Both the position numbers and the translations under genes were made by a program. The notes beneath the pieces were generated by a model. That model searched no databases. It saw nothing but the letters and a program-made list of their open reading frames with translations, and was not told the origin of the DNA. From contig NZ_LQQP01000012.1 of assembly GCF_001619615.1 (NCBI RefSeq), positions 124,001 through 188,000 of the forward strand: 64,000 nucleotides of DNA, in the 5' to 3' direction. Position 1 is the first letter of the stretch. Each line of letters starts with the position of its first letter. Positions 36,662 to 45,678 of this stretch are shown here, piece by piece. Source of the stretch: Microbacterium sp. T32 (GTDB taxonomy: Bacteria > Actinomycetota > Actinomycetes > Actinomycetales > Microbacteriaceae).

Positions 36662-39604
36662 GTGACCACGACCTCAGCGCCGAACCAGGCCACGCCCCCG
36701 AACCGTTCACGACGGATCATCTCGATCACGCTGGCGGTCATCGCCGCCCTGGTCGTCGCGTTCTTCGTCTTCGCGAACCTCTACGCCGACTGGATGTGGT
36801 TCTCGCAGCTGGGATTCACCGAGGTGTTGACCACCCAGTGGATCGCGCGCACGGTGATGTTCGTCGTGGGCTTCCTCGCCATGGCGGTGCCGGTGTGGGG
36901 CGTCATCCAGCTCGCCTACCGCCTGCGTCCCGTCTACGCGCGGTTGAGTTCGCAGCTCGACCGCTACCAGGAGGTGGTCGAGCCCCTGCGGCGTCTGGCG
37001 ATGTGGGGCATCCCGATCTTCTTCGGCTTCTTCGCCGGCTTCGCCGCCTCCGCGCAGTGGGAGACGACGTGGCTGTGGTTCAACGGCGTGTCGACCTCGA
37101 CGACCGACCCGCAGTTCGGCCTCGACACCGGGTTCTACCTGTTCGGGCTGCCGTTCTACACGAGCGTCCTCGGGTTCGCCTCCGCCGTCGTGCTCGTCTG
37201 CCTGCTGCTCACCGCCGTCGTGTCCTACCTCTACGGGTCGGTGCGCGTGGGGCAGCGCGAGCTGCGCATCTCCAAGGCCGCGCGCATCCAGCTCGCCATC
37301 CTCGCCGGTCTGTACTTGCTCCTGCAGGGCGGGAGCCTGTGGCTCGACCGCTTCACGACGCTCATCAACCAGGAGGACCGGATCACCGGTCCCGGGTATG
37401 TCGGGGTCAACGCAGTCATCCCGGGCCAGACGATCCTCGCGATCGCGGCGGTCATCGTCGCCCTCGCCTTCTTCGTCACCGCCTTCATCGGCCGCTGGCG
37501 CTACCCGCTGATCGCGACGGCGCTGCTCGTCGTCTCGGCGATCGTCGTGGGCGCGGCCATCCCGTGGGCGGTCAACACCTTCCAGGTGCGTCCGAACCAG
37601 CTCGCGCTCGAGAGCCAGTTCTATCAGCGCAACATCGACAGCACGAAGGCCGCGTACGGCATCGACAACGTCGAGAAGGAGAACTTCGAGGCCACGACGA
37701 CGGCGGAGGCCGGCCAGCTGCGGAACGACGCGGCATCCACCGCGCAGCTGCGCATCATGGACCCGGCGATCATCAGCCCGACCGTCCGGCAGCTCGAGCA
37801 GTACCGCGCGTACTACCAGTTCGGTAACCCGCTCGACGTCGACCGGTACGAGATCAACGGCCAGAGCCAGGACACGGTCGTCGCCCTGCGCGAGCTCAAC
37901 GTGGGCCAGCTGGGGGATGCCGCGACCTGGCAGAACTCCACGCTCGTGTACACGCACGGGTACGGCATGGTGGCCGCGGCCGGCAACGAGCGCACCGACG
38001 ACGGTGACCCGGTGTTCCTCGAGCAGGCCATCCCCGGAACCGGGTTCCTCACCGATCTCAACTACGAGCCGCGCATCTACTTCGGGGAGCAGTCGCCGCA
38101 GTACTCGATCGTCGGTGGCCCCGAGGGCGGGGAGGACATCGAGCTCGACTACCCGATCGGTGCGGACGGCGGCAGCGAAACGCGCACGACCTTCCGCGGC
38201 AACGGCGGCCCGAGCGTCGGCAACGTGTTCAACCGCCTCATCTACGCGCTGAAGTTCCAGTCCGAGCAGATCCTCTTCTCCGACTACGTCAACCAGGACT
38301 CGCAGATCCTGTACGACCGCAACCCCAAGGAGCGCGTCCAGAAGGTCGCGCCGTACCTGACGCTCGACGGCGACCCGTACCCGACCGTGGTCGACGGACG
38401 CATCAAGTGGGTCATCGACGGCTACACCACCAGCGCGAACTACCCGTACTCGTCGAGCGTGTCGTTGTCGCGCGCGATCAACGACTCGAACACGCCGTCG
38501 CCGAACTACTCGATCGACAACATCAACTACATCCGCAACTCGGTGAAGGCGACCGTGGATGCCTACGACGGCAGCGTCACCCTCTACGCCTGGGACGACC
38601 AGGACCCGATCCTGCAGGCCTGGCAGAAGATCTACCCGTCGAGCCTCCACCCGTGGAGCGACATGTCGGCCGACCTCATGAGCCACGTGCGGTACCCGAC
38701 CGACCTCATGAAGGTGCAGCGTTCGATGCTCGGCGTCTACCACGTCGACGACGCGCGCTCGTTCTTCCAGCAGGACAACCGGTGGACGACGCCGAACGAC
38801 CCGCAGAACCCCGCGGAGCTTCAGCCGCCGTACTACCTGACGATGAAGATGCCCGGGCAGGATGCCCCGACGTACTCGATGTTCACGAGCTTCATCCCGG
38901 CATCCCAGGGCGGGCAAGCACGCAACGTGCTCACCGGCTATCTGGCCGTCGATTCGAACGCCGGCAATCAGAAGGGGACCAAGAGTCCCGACTACGGACG
39001 ATTGCGCATGCTCGTGATCGACGCGGCGACGACCGTGCCCGGACCGGGTCAGGTGCAGAACACCTTCGACTCCGACACGAACGTCTCGTCGCAGATCAAC
39101 CTCCTGCGGCAGGGCCAGTCGCAGGTGCTGAACGGCAACCTGCTGACCCTCCCCGTCGGTGGCGGTCTGCTGTACGTGCAGCCGGTGTTCGTGCAGTCCG
39201 CCGGTGGAACGCAGCTGCCGCAGCTGCGACGCGTGCTCGTCGCGTTCGGTAACAAGATCGCGTTCGAGAACACCCTGAGCGAGGCGCTCGACAGCCTCTT
39301 CGGCGGTGACTCGGGAGCTGCCACGGGCGACGAGACGGTGACGCCCACCGACCAGACCGGTCAGGGCGGCGGCACATCGACGACGCCCACCGCGCCCTCG
39401 GGCGACTACGCGGCGGCCCTGGCCGAGGCGCAGTCGGCCCTGGCCGCGAAGCAGGCCGCCCTCACGGCGGGCAACCTCGCGGAGTTCGCGACCCAGGACG
39501 CCCGCCTCAACGCCGCGGTGCAGCGCCTCCTCGATCTGGAGGCGCAGGGGGCCGGCGGCGGGTCGACCGCGACCCCCGCGCCGACCCCGAGTCCGTCGGG
39601 CTGA
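36662..39604 (+). CDS. UPF0182 family large membrane protein
   Basis: A 980-residue protein with about seven transmembrane helices in the first ~320 residues (SITLAVIAALVVAFFVFANL, TVMFVVGFLAMAVPVWGVI, and others). A large extracytoplasmic region follows, containing NQFYQRN-like and conserved LNVGQLG, YFGEQSPQYSIV and NVFNRLIYALKFQ segments, then an Ala/Gln-rich helix and a Gly/Thr/Pro-rich end. This is the full-length UPF0182 layout. Function unknown. Leaderless GTG start. A strong terminator follows. Conserved next to the PDZ/Lon and zincin-like genes. Confidence 0.9.
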   Translation: MTTTSAPNQATPPNRSRRIISITLAVIAALVVAFFVFANLYADWMWFSQLGFTEVLTTQWIARTVMFVVGFLAMAVPVWGVIQLAYRLRPVYARLSSQLDRYQEVVEPLRRLAMWGIPIFFGFFAGFAASAQWETTWLWFNGVSTSTTDPQFGLDTGFYLFGLPFYTSVLGFASAVVLVCLLLTAVVSYLYGSVRVGQRELRISKAARIQLAILAGLYLLLQGGSLWLDRFTTLINQEDRITGPGYVGVNAVIPGQTILAIAAVIVALAFFVTAFIGRWRYPLIATALLVVSAIVVGAAIPWAVNTFQVRPNQLALESQFYQRNIDSTKAAYGIDNVEKENFEATTTAEAGQLRNDAASTAQLRIMDPAIISPTVRQLEQYRAYYQFGNPLDVDRYEINGQSQDTVVALRELNVGQLGDAATWQNSTLVYTHGYGMVAAAGNERTDDGDPVFLEQAIPGTGFLTDLNYEPRIYFGEQSPQYSIVGGPEGGEDIELDYPIGADGGSETRTTFRGNGGPSVGNVFNRLIYALKFQSEQILFSDYVNQDSQILYDRNPKERVQKVAPYLTLDGDPYPTVVDGRIKWVIDGYTTSANYPYSSSVSLSRAINDSNTPSPNYSIDNINYIRNSVKATVDAYDGSVTLYAWDDQDPILQAWQKIYPSSLHPWSDMSADLMSHVRYPTDLMKVQRSMLGVYHVDDARSFFQQDNRWTTPNDPQNPAELQPPYYLTMKMPGQDAPTYSMFTSFIPASQGGQARNVLTGYLAVDSNAGNQKGTKSPDYGRLRMLVIDAATTVPGPGQVQNTFDSDTNVSSQINLLRQGQSQVLNGNLLTLPVGGGLLYVQPVFVQSAGGTQLPQLRRVLVAFGNKIAFENTLSEALDSLFGGDSGAATGDETVTPTDQTGQGGGTSTTPTAPSGDYAAALAEAQSALAAKQAALTAGNLAEFATQDARLNAAVQRLLDLEAQGAGGGSTATPAPTPSPSG

Positions 39605-39614
39605 TCCTCAGCAA

Positions 39615-39654
39615 AGAGACGCCGGTACCCCTCGGGGTGCCGGCGTCTCTTTTT
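39615..39654 (+). terminator. Strong intrinsic terminator after UPF0182
   Basis: A 16-bp stem (39615-39630 with 39635-39650, one G-U pair), CTCG loop and a TTTT run. The best intrinsic terminator in the window. Confidence 0.92.
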
Positions 39655-39689
39655 CTCCAGGGTTGTGGCCGCAGGCGTCCCCGACCCGC

Positions 39690-39939
39690 GTTTCGGTGTC
39701 CAGAACACGCGGACGGCGCGCGCCGGCATCCGCGTGTCTTGGACACTCAGGATGCCGCGCGGCCTGGGCTGCGCGGCGGCACAGGTTTCAGTGTCCAGAA
39801 CACGCGGACGGTGCCGGCTGGCATCCGCGTGTCTTGGACACTCAGGATGCCGCGCGGCCTGGGCTGCGCGGCCGCACAGGTTTCAGTGTCCAGAACACCC
39901 GGACGGTGCCGGCTGGCATCCGCGTGTTCTGGACACTCA
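39690..39939. repeat. Three tandem ~95-bp repeats each holding an inverted repeat
   Basis: Between UPF0182 and crtEb (39605-40030) the unit starting GTGTCCAGAACAC occurs at 39696, 39791 and 39886, a constant period of 95 bp. The third copy is incomplete and ends near 39939. Within each unit GTGTCCAGAACAC is mirrored ~38 bp later; the mirror is perfect (GTGTTCTGGACAC, 39924-39936) in copy 3 and has one change in copies 1 and 2. Copies are nearly identical, implying recent duplication. No coding potential is convincing. Bases 39940-40030 hold nothing else recognisable. Confidence 0.85.
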
Positions 39940-40030
39940 ACGGAGCAGCCGACGCCGGGGATCCGCCGCGGCCGGACCCGCGCACACACCGTGGCCCCAC
40001 CCGCCGAGCCCACCCGCCCGGCCCCACGGG

Positions 40031-40921
40031 TCACGCGCTCAGGAACCACCACCAGATCAGCAGCAGCGTCGTGCCGAAGCCGGCGATCTGGTTCAGCCAC
40101 AGGAAGCGGTTCCAACCGGCGGTGGCGGTGTCGGAGGTGGCATCCGTCACGTTCCGGTACGGCCAGCAGACCACCAGGTACGGGATCACGAGCAGCGCCG
40201 CCAGGGGCCCCGGCCACGCGGTGAAGAGCATGACGACGCCGGCGAGGGCGTACGCGACGAGCGCGAACCGCACGGTCCACCGGGCTCCACGGGCGGTGGC
40301 GATCGACGAGATGTCGGCGGCGCGGTCGGCTTCGACGTCCTGCACGGCGCCGAAGGCGTGAGACGCGATGCCCCACAGCGCGAAGGCGACGAGCACGGCG
40401 ACGAGCTGCCACGTCCACGTCGCCCCGGCCAGCACGAGTCCGTAGACCGCGGGGGAGAAGAAGTGGATGCTGCTCGTGACCGAGTCGGCGAACGGCCGCT
40501 CCTTCAGCCGTAGCGGGGGAGCGGAGTAGAACACGACGAAGAACAGGCTGAGGGCCAATACGAGCCACGACAGCGGCGATCCGACGATCACGAGGAACAC
40601 GACGAACGGCAGGCACGACAGCGCCGACGCCCACAGCGTGATCGGGTGCATGCGCTTCGCGAGTACCGCGCCGTGCGTGCCGCCCTTGCGAGGGTTCCGG
40701 AGGTCCGACTCGTAGTCGAACACGTCGTTCACGCCGTACATCGTGAGGTTGTACGGGACGAGGAAGAACAGGATGCCGACGATCCACACGACATCGATCT
40801 GACGCGTGGTCAGGAGGTAAGCGGCCGCGAACGGGAACGCCGTGTTGATCCAGCTCACGGGCCGCGACGAGACGAACAGCTCGCGCAGCACGCGGCCCGG
40901 GGTCAGGGCGGGGGTGGTCAT
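40031..40921 (-). CDS. crtEb: Lycopene elongase / UbiA-type prenyltransferase for C50 carotenoids
   Basis: A 296-residue integral membrane prenyltransferase with about 8-9 helices that adds dimethylallyl units to lycopene, giving flavuxanthin-type C50 precursors. The first Asp-rich motif NDVFDYESDLRNPRKGG begins at 65; the second is around VQDVEADRAADI near 195. ATG at 40921 overlaps the crtYf stop (ATGA). Last gene of the operon. The longer open frame extending into crtYf/crtYe is a shadow. Confidence 0.92.
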   Translation of the reverse strand: MTTPALTPGRVLRELFVSSRPVSWINTAFPFAAAYLLTTRQIDVVWIVGILFFLVPYNLTMYGVNDVFDYESDLRNPRKGGTHGAVLAKRMHPITLWASALSCLPFVVFLVIVGSPLSWLVLALSLFFVVFYSAPPLRLKERPFADSVTSSIHFFSPAVYGLVLAGATWTWQLVAVLVAFALWGIASHAFGAVQDVEADRAADISSIATARGARWTVRFALVAYALAGVVMLFTAWPGPLAALLVIPYLVVCWPYRNVTDATSDTATAGWNRFLWLNQIAGFGTTLLLIWWWFLSA

Positions 40922-41226
40922 GCGGGTTCCCTCCGGGCGGAGACGAGCGTGAAGAGCGCGGGCACGAGGAAGGCCGCGCAGACCGGGTAGGCGAAGTCCT
41001 CGAGGGGAGCGAGGCCGATGCGGATGCCACTGAGGTGCTGCGGCGGGTACGAGAAGAGGCCGACCGCGATCATGATGTTGTCGAACACCGCGGTGAGGAC
41101 GACCAGGACGAGCGCCGCGAGCGCGGAGGCGCGCATCCGACGGCCGAACGCCGGGCGGCGGACGCTGAGGAACGTCACGACGGCGGTGATCAGCACGAAC
41201 GGCAGCACGATCATCGGGTACGTCAC
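40918..41226 (-). CDS. crtYf: C50 carotenoid epsilon-cyclase subunit (CrtYf-like)
   Basis: A 102-residue lycopene-cyclase-domain protein with three helices (TYPMIVLPFVLITAVVTFL, ALAALVLVVLTAVFDNIMIAVGLF, YPVCAAFLVPALFTLV). The motif FSYPPQHLSGIRIGLAPLEDF is typical of heterodimeric cyclases. GTG start overlaps the crtYe stop and its stop overlaps crtEb. With CrtYe it cyclises the elongated C50 chain. Confidence 0.88.
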   Translation of the reverse strand: MTYPMIVLPFVLITAVVTFLSVRRPAFGRRMRASALAALVLVVLTAVFDNIMIAVGLFSYPPQHLSGIRIGLAPLEDFAYPVCAAFLVPALFTLVSARREPA

Positions 41227-41582
41227 GAGGCGGACTCCTCGACCTGCGCGGGCGCCCGGGTCGCGGCATCCCGCTTCGTCCGGATCCGCTCGAAGATCGT
41301 CCAGAACACGATCGCGAGGTAGCTGAGGAAGAGGAGGAAGAAGACCTCTTCGAGCGGGAGATGGGGTGCGACGTCGATCCCGACGAACAGCGGACTGTCG
41401 CCCTTCACGAAGATCCCGGACAGGATGCCGACGGCATCCCACGCGAGGAAGAACAGCGTGCCGAGCACCACCGCGAGCGCCGTCCGCCCGGGCGCGGTCC
41501 GTAAGGCGAGTCCGACCTTGAGGTCGATCGCGATCATGCCGGCGAGGGAGAACAGGATCGCACCCAGGTAGATCCCGGGCAC
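41223..41582 (-). CDS. crtYe: C50 carotenoid epsilon-cyclase subunit (CrtYe-like)
   Basis: A 119-residue membrane protein with three helices and the conserved acidic motif HLPLEEVFFLLFLSYLAI near 73-90, as in the first subunit of heterodimeric lycopene cyclases. GTG start one base after the crtI stop. Needs CrtYf for activity in characterised systems. Confidence 0.88.
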   Translation of the reverse strand: MPGIYLGAILFSLAGMIAIDLKVGLALRTAPGRTALAVVLGTLFFLAWDAVGILSGIFVKGDSPLFVGIDVAPHLPLEEVFFLLFLSYLAIVFWTIFERIRTKRDAATRAPAQVEESAS

Positions 41583-41583
41583 G

Positions 41584-43140
41584 TCAGACCGCCGCGCGAG
41601 CCGGCTCGTTCAGGGGCCCGGCCGTGCGATCACCCGCCATGCGCTTGACGACGAGCTCGGCCGAGATCAGGCACATCGGCAGACCGATGCCGGGGAGCAC
41701 CGACGTACCGGCGTAGTAGAGGTTCGAGACCTTCCGCGACCGGTTCTTCGGACGGAAGATCGCGCTCTGCCCGAGCGTGTGCGCGAGGCCGAGGGAGTTG
41801 CCGTGCCACGCGTGCAGGTCGGTGGCGAAGTCCTCGGGGGCGATGGTCTTGCGCACGACGATGCGCTCGGCGAAGTCCGGGATGCCGGCCCACTCGCCGA
41901 TCTGCGCGATCACGCGGTCGGCCGCGGCCTCGATGCGCGGGTCGCCGGCACCGTCGACGCCGCCGCGCCCGCTGACCGGGTCGGCGGGGACGGGGACGAG
42001 GACGAAGAGGTTCTCGTATCCCTCGGGGGCGACCGAGTCGTCCGACGCGCTCGGGCGGCAGACGTAGATCGACGCGGGGTCGGGGATGCGCTTGTTCTCG
42101 CCGAAGATCGCGTCGAAGTTGGTGTGCCAATCGTCGGTGAACAGCAGCGTGTGGTGGGTGAGCTGCGGCAGCTCTCCCTTGACGCCGAGGAGGAGCAGCA
42201 GCGCTCCGGGGCTCGGCACGCGGTCCTTCCACCACTTCTCGGGATACTGCCGGTCACCGTCCTCCAGGAGCTGCGTCTCCGTGTGGTGCAGGTCGGCGCC
42301 CGAGACCACGGCATCCGCCGGCACGACCCGACCGTCGGCCAGCCGCACGCCGCGCGCGATCCCGTCGTCGGTGATGATGGCCTCGACGGGAGCACCCGTC
42401 TCGATCCGGACGCCGCGCTCGCGGGCCAGCCGCTCGATGGCCGCGATGATCTCGGTGAATCCGCCGCGAGGGTACAGCACGCCGTCGCCGAGGTCGAGGT
42501 GACTCATGAGGTGGTACAGGCTCGGCACCTCGAACGGGGAGCCGCCCAGGAACACCGACGGATACGCGAGGATCTGCTGCAGCCGCGGGTTCGAGAAGTC
42601 GCGCGTGACCCGCTTCCACAGCGTCTGCGTGAGGAGCGGGATGAGCGTGGGGAGACGCTTCACGAGCGCGGGGTCGCGCAGGCCCTGCGTCGAGGAGTAG
42701 GTGTCGTACAGGAACTTCGACGTGGACAGCTCGTAGGCGTCCTTCGCGGAGTCGAGGTACGCCTCGACCTTGTCGCCCGAGCCCGGCTCGTGCTGCTCGA
42801 ACAGCGCCCGCACGGCCTCGCGCCCCGAGACGACGTCGATGGGCGCGCCCTTTCCGGGAGGACCGTAGACGCGATACGCCGGGTCGAGGCGCACGAGATC
42901 GAGCTGCTCGGCGGCGCTGGTGCCGAGCAGACGGAAGAAGTGGTCGAACACCTCGGGCATGAGGTACCAGCTCGGGCCGGTGTCGAACCGGAACCCGTCG
43001 CTCTCCCACGATCCCGCGCGACCGCCGAGCTGGTCACGCCCCTCGAACAGCTGCACGTCGTGTCCCTGGTCGGCCAGGAGCGCGGCCGTGCCGAGCCCGG
43101 CGATGCCTCCTCCGACGACGACGATGCGGTGGGAGGTCAT
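41584..43140 (-). CDS. crtI: Phytoene desaturase
   Basis: A 518-residue FAD-dependent desaturase that converts phytoene to lycopene. The N-terminal dinucleotide fold VVVGGGIAGLGTAALLADQG begins at 7, with LFEGRDQLGGR at its end. The C-terminal FAD signature includes NLYYAGTSVLPGIGLPMCL. Membrane-associated without full transmembrane helices. ATG at 43140 overlaps the crtB stop. A 700-residue open frame spanning crtB is a shadow. Confidence 0.94.
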   Translation of the reverse strand: MTSHRIVVVGGGIAGLGTAALLADQGHDVQLFEGRDQLGGRAGSWESDGFRFDTGPSWYLMPEVFDHFFRLLGTSAAEQLDLVRLDPAYRVYGPPGKGAPIDVVSGREAVRALFEQHEPGSGDKVEAYLDSAKDAYELSTSKFLYDTYSSTQGLRDPALVKRLPTLIPLLTQTLWKRVTRDFSNPRLQQILAYPSVFLGGSPFEVPSLYHLMSHLDLGDGVLYPRGGFTEIIAAIERLARERGVRIETGAPVEAIITDDGIARGVRLADGRVVPADAVVSGADLHHTETQLLEDGDRQYPEKWWKDRVPSPGALLLLLGVKGELPQLTHHTLLFTDDWHTNFDAIFGENKRIPDPASIYVCRPSASDDSVAPEGYENLFVLVPVPADPVSGRGGVDGAGDPRIEAAADRVIAQIGEWAGIPDFAERIVVRKTIAPEDFATDLHAWHGNSLGLAHTLGQSAIFRPKNRSRKVSNLYYAGTSVLPGIGLPMCLISAELVVKRMAGDRTAGPLNEPARAAV

Positions 43141-43994
43141 GCGTGGGCCCCTTTCGGTGGGCGTCCGAGGAAAGCGCGAGCGGCGAGGGTGGCTTTGACG
43201 CCGTCCGGGACACGGACGCGTGGCGCGCCCGCGGGAGAGCGGCGGAGGCGGCGTGACAGCTCGGCGAAGAGGTCGTGCGCCGCGGTGACCGCGCGGCGGC
43301 AGTCGGGCGGCAGGAACGGCACCGTCGCGGCGGCGGCGGCGAGGTCGGCGTCGATGCGATCGAGGACAGCGGTGCGCCGCTCGTCGTCGGCGGCGCCGTC
43401 GAGATAGTCGCGACCGAGGCGCTCGGCGTCGTCGTCGAGGTCGCGCAGGAAATTCACGTCCTGGAACGCGGCGCCGAGGCGCCGCGCTCCGTCGACGAGG
43501 TCGGGGGCGGGGCGGGCCGGGGCCGACATCCCCGCGTTCAGGAAGACCTGGAGGCACATGAGCCCCACGACCTCGGCCGAGCCGTAGACGTAGGCGTCGT
43601 GCGACGCGTCGTCGTGCGCGGTCGTGTCGAGGTCGGTCCGCATGGAAGCGAAGAACGGGGCGATGAGGTCGTCGCCGATACCGCACTCCCGCGCGGTGCG
43701 CGCGAAGGCGTGGACGACGAGGTTGGCACTGAAGCCCGAGGCGATGGCATCCCGAACCTCGTTCTCGAGCGCGTCGAGCGTCGCACGTTCTTCAGCGGGG
43801 GAGAGTCCGGCGTCGTGCGCGGGTCCGTCGACGATCTCGTCGGCCACCCGCACGAGCGCGTAGATGTTGCGCACGTGCGGCCTCGGCCGAGGACCGAGCA
43901 GACGCGCGGCGAGTCCGAACGAGGTCGAGTACCGGTGGATCACCGCGGCGGCGGCGTCGTCGGCCGTGCGCGAATAGAGCTCCAGACCGGTCAC
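43137..43994 (-). CDS. crtB: Phytoene synthase
   Basis: A 285-residue squalene/phytoene synthase-fold enzyme joining two geranylgeranyl diphosphates head to head. The first Asp motif VRVADEIVDG is near 45-54. The second, FQDVNFLRDLDDDAERLGRDYL, lies near 168-189. GTG start at 43994 overlaps the crtE stop (GTGA), and its stop overlaps crtI. Confidence 0.93.
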   Translation of the reverse strand: MTGLELYSRTADDAAAAVIHRYSTSFGLAARLLGPRPRPHVRNIYALVRVADEIVDGPAHDAGLSPAEERATLDALENEVRDAIASGFSANLVVHAFARTARECGIGDDLIAPFFASMRTDLDTTAHDDASHDAYVYGSAEVVGLMCLQVFLNAGMSAPARPAPDLVDGARRLGAAFQDVNFLRDLDDDAERLGRDYLDGAADDERRTAVLDRIDADLAAAAATVPFLPPDCRRAVTAAHDLFAELSRRLRRSPAGAPRVRVPDGVKATLAARAFLGRPPKGAHA

Positions 43995-45058
43995 GGCACC
44001 CGTCCTTGTACGGCGTCGACGAGGTCGTACAGCATCGCCTTGCAGTCGCCGGGGAGAGTGGATGCCGAAACGATCGCGCGCGCTTCGTCGAGGGTGTCGC
44101 GCACGAGGTCTTCCAGGCGCGCCCGGGCTCCGGACTCGCTCAGCGCGCGCTGCGCCGCCCGGATCGCCACCGGACCGGTGTGGGCGAGCGCCAGCGCTTC
44201 GCTGACCTCGGGCCACGACTCGGTCTCGCGAGCGAGCACGATCAGGTGGGTCTTCTTCGCCTCGCGGAGGTCGCAGCCCTCGTCCTTGCCCGACTGCTCG
44301 GCGGAGCCGAACGCGCCGATGAGGTCGTCGACGAGCTGGTAGGCGAGGCCGAGGCGCTGTCCGAAGCGCTCGAGCGCGGCGCGCACGGGGCCGTCCGCGC
44401 CCGCGAGGACCGCCCCGGCCTCGAGCGGTGCGGAGAAGGAGTAGACCGCGGTCTTGTCGTGCGTCGTGCGGAGAATCGTCTCCGCATCGACCTCTTCAGC
44501 GGACACGGCGTTCTCCACGTCGGCGAGTTCCCCCGCGGCCGAGATCAGCACGGCGTCTTCGACCAGGCGCAGCAGGTCGCTCCGCACGCCCGTCGGGAGG
44601 TCGGCGAGGGCGACCAGCCGACTCGCCTCGTGCAGCAGCAGGTCACCCGCGAGGATGCCGGCCGCGTCTCCGAGGAGGGCTGCGCCCGTGGCATCCGCGC
44701 CCCGTTCGAGACCGCGGGTGCGGAATTCCCCGGCGACGTTGGCGACACCGCGACGTTCGAGGTCGTGATCGATGACGTCGTCGTGCACGACGAAGGCGGT
44801 GTGCAGCAACTCGAAGGCCGCCGCCACCTGGTAGAGCGCCGGCCGCTGAGCGTCATCGCCCCGCAGCGTGTCGAACGCAGCGACCACGAGCAGCGGGCGG
44901 AACCGCTTCCCGCCCTCCGCGGATCGGGCGATGGCGGATGCCAGGGCCCGAGCGCCGTCGCCGTGGGCGCGCAGGCGCCGGCCGAGGCGGGCCAGGACGG
45001 CGTCGATCTCGGCGTCGATTTCGGCGCGGGCGGTCGGTGTGGTGGAGAGAGCGATCAT
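43991..45058 (-). CDS. crtE: Geranylgeranyl diphosphate synthase
   Basis: A 355-residue trans-prenyltransferase supplying GGPP to CrtB. It has GGKRFRPLLV (isopentenyl-PP binding), the first Asp-rich motif VVHDDVIDHD, the KT motif in HDKTAVYSF and the second Asp motif YQLVDDLIGAFG, where the last Asp is replaced by Gly/Ala as often seen in actinobacterial relatives. ATG at 45058 overlaps the idi stop. Confidence 0.93.
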   Translation of the reverse strand: MIALSTTPTARAEIDAEIDAVLARLGRRLRAHGDGARALASAIARSAEGGKRFRPLLVVAAFDTLRGDDAQRPALYQVAAAFELLHTAFVVHDDVIDHDLERRGVANVAGEFRTRGLERGADATGAALLGDAAGILAGDLLLHEASRLVALADLPTGVRSDLLRLVEDAVLISAAGELADVENAVSAEEVDAETILRTTHDKTAVYSFSAPLEAGAVLAGADGPVRAALERFGQRLGLAYQLVDDLIGAFGSAEQSGKDEGCDLREAKKTHLIVLARETESWPEVSEALALAHTGPVAIRAAQRALSESGARARLEDLVRDTLDEARAIVSASTLPGDCKAMLYDLVDAVQGRVP

Positions 45059-45606
45059 GAGGCCGCCCGGATGGCCGCGGGTGGGGAGAACAGATGAAGC
45101 TGCTGCGCCTGGAGCACGAGCCACGGGCTGAACGCCCACGGCGTCGCCTCGAGGGAGGCGGCGAGCTCCGCGGGGTCGACCCAGCGCGCTTCGGCGACCT
45201 CGGCCGGGTTCAGGCGCGGTTCCTCATCGGTGCGCGCCACGTAGACGGGGCAGATCTCGTGCTCGACGATGCCGCTGGCATCCACCGCCCGATACCGGAA
45301 GAGCGGGAGGGCGAGTTCGACGTTGCGGATGGTGAGGCCGACCTCGAACGCCGCCCGGCGGTGGACCGCCTGCAGGACCGGTTCGGCGGGACCGGGGTGG
45401 CCGCAAAACGAATTCGTCCAGACCCCGGGCCACGTCTTCTTGTCCAGTGCGCGGCGCGTCACGAGCACCTGCCCGTCCGCGTTCACCACGTGGCAGGAGA
45501 ATGCCAGGTGGAGCGCCGTATCGGTGCCGTGGACACTCGCCTTCGGGGCGGTGCCGATCTCGTTGCCCCAGTCGTCCAGGAGCACGACGTACTCGGTCTC
45601 GCTCAT
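45055..45606 (-). CDS. idi: Isopentenyl-diphosphate delta-isomerase, type I
   Basis: Interconverts IPP and DMAPP. A 183-residue NUDIX-fold protein with metal-binding His33 and His39 (ALHLAFSCHV), the catalytic Cys68 in TNSFCGHP and the catalytic Glu117 in VEHEICPVY. First gene of the carotenoid operon, next to the operator region, with GGAGG upstream. It ensures DMAPP for both chain synthesis and C50 elongation. Confidence 0.95.
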   Translation of the reverse strand: MSETEYVVLLDDWGNEIGTAPKASVHGTDTALHLAFSCHVVNADGQVLVTRRALDKKTWPGVWTNSFCGHPGPAEPVLQAVHRRAAFEVGLTIRNVELALPLFRYRAVDASGIVEHEICPVYVARTDEEPRLNPAEVAEARWVDPAELAASLEATPWAFSPWLVLQAQQLHLFSPPAAIRAAS

Positions 45607-45620
45607 CGTGCCTCCAGTTT

Positions 45621-45635
45621 GCTAGTTTAGCTAGC
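45621..45635. promoter_or_regulatory. Candidate MarR operator between idi and the regulator gene
   Basis: GCTAG-N5-CTAGC inverted repeat. On the minus strand it contains TAAACT, a plausible -10 for the idi-crt transcript, so binding would block polymerase. Its position between a MarR gene and the operon supports regulation. Confidence 0.6.
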
Positions 45636-45678
45636 GATGTGAGCCGACTATACCCAGAGCGCAACGGAGGTGTCCACC

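Noticed and set aside
39690..39939. Possible CRISPR array
   Set aside because: Only three units, 95 bp long, with no variable spacers between short identical repeats and no cas genes nearby.
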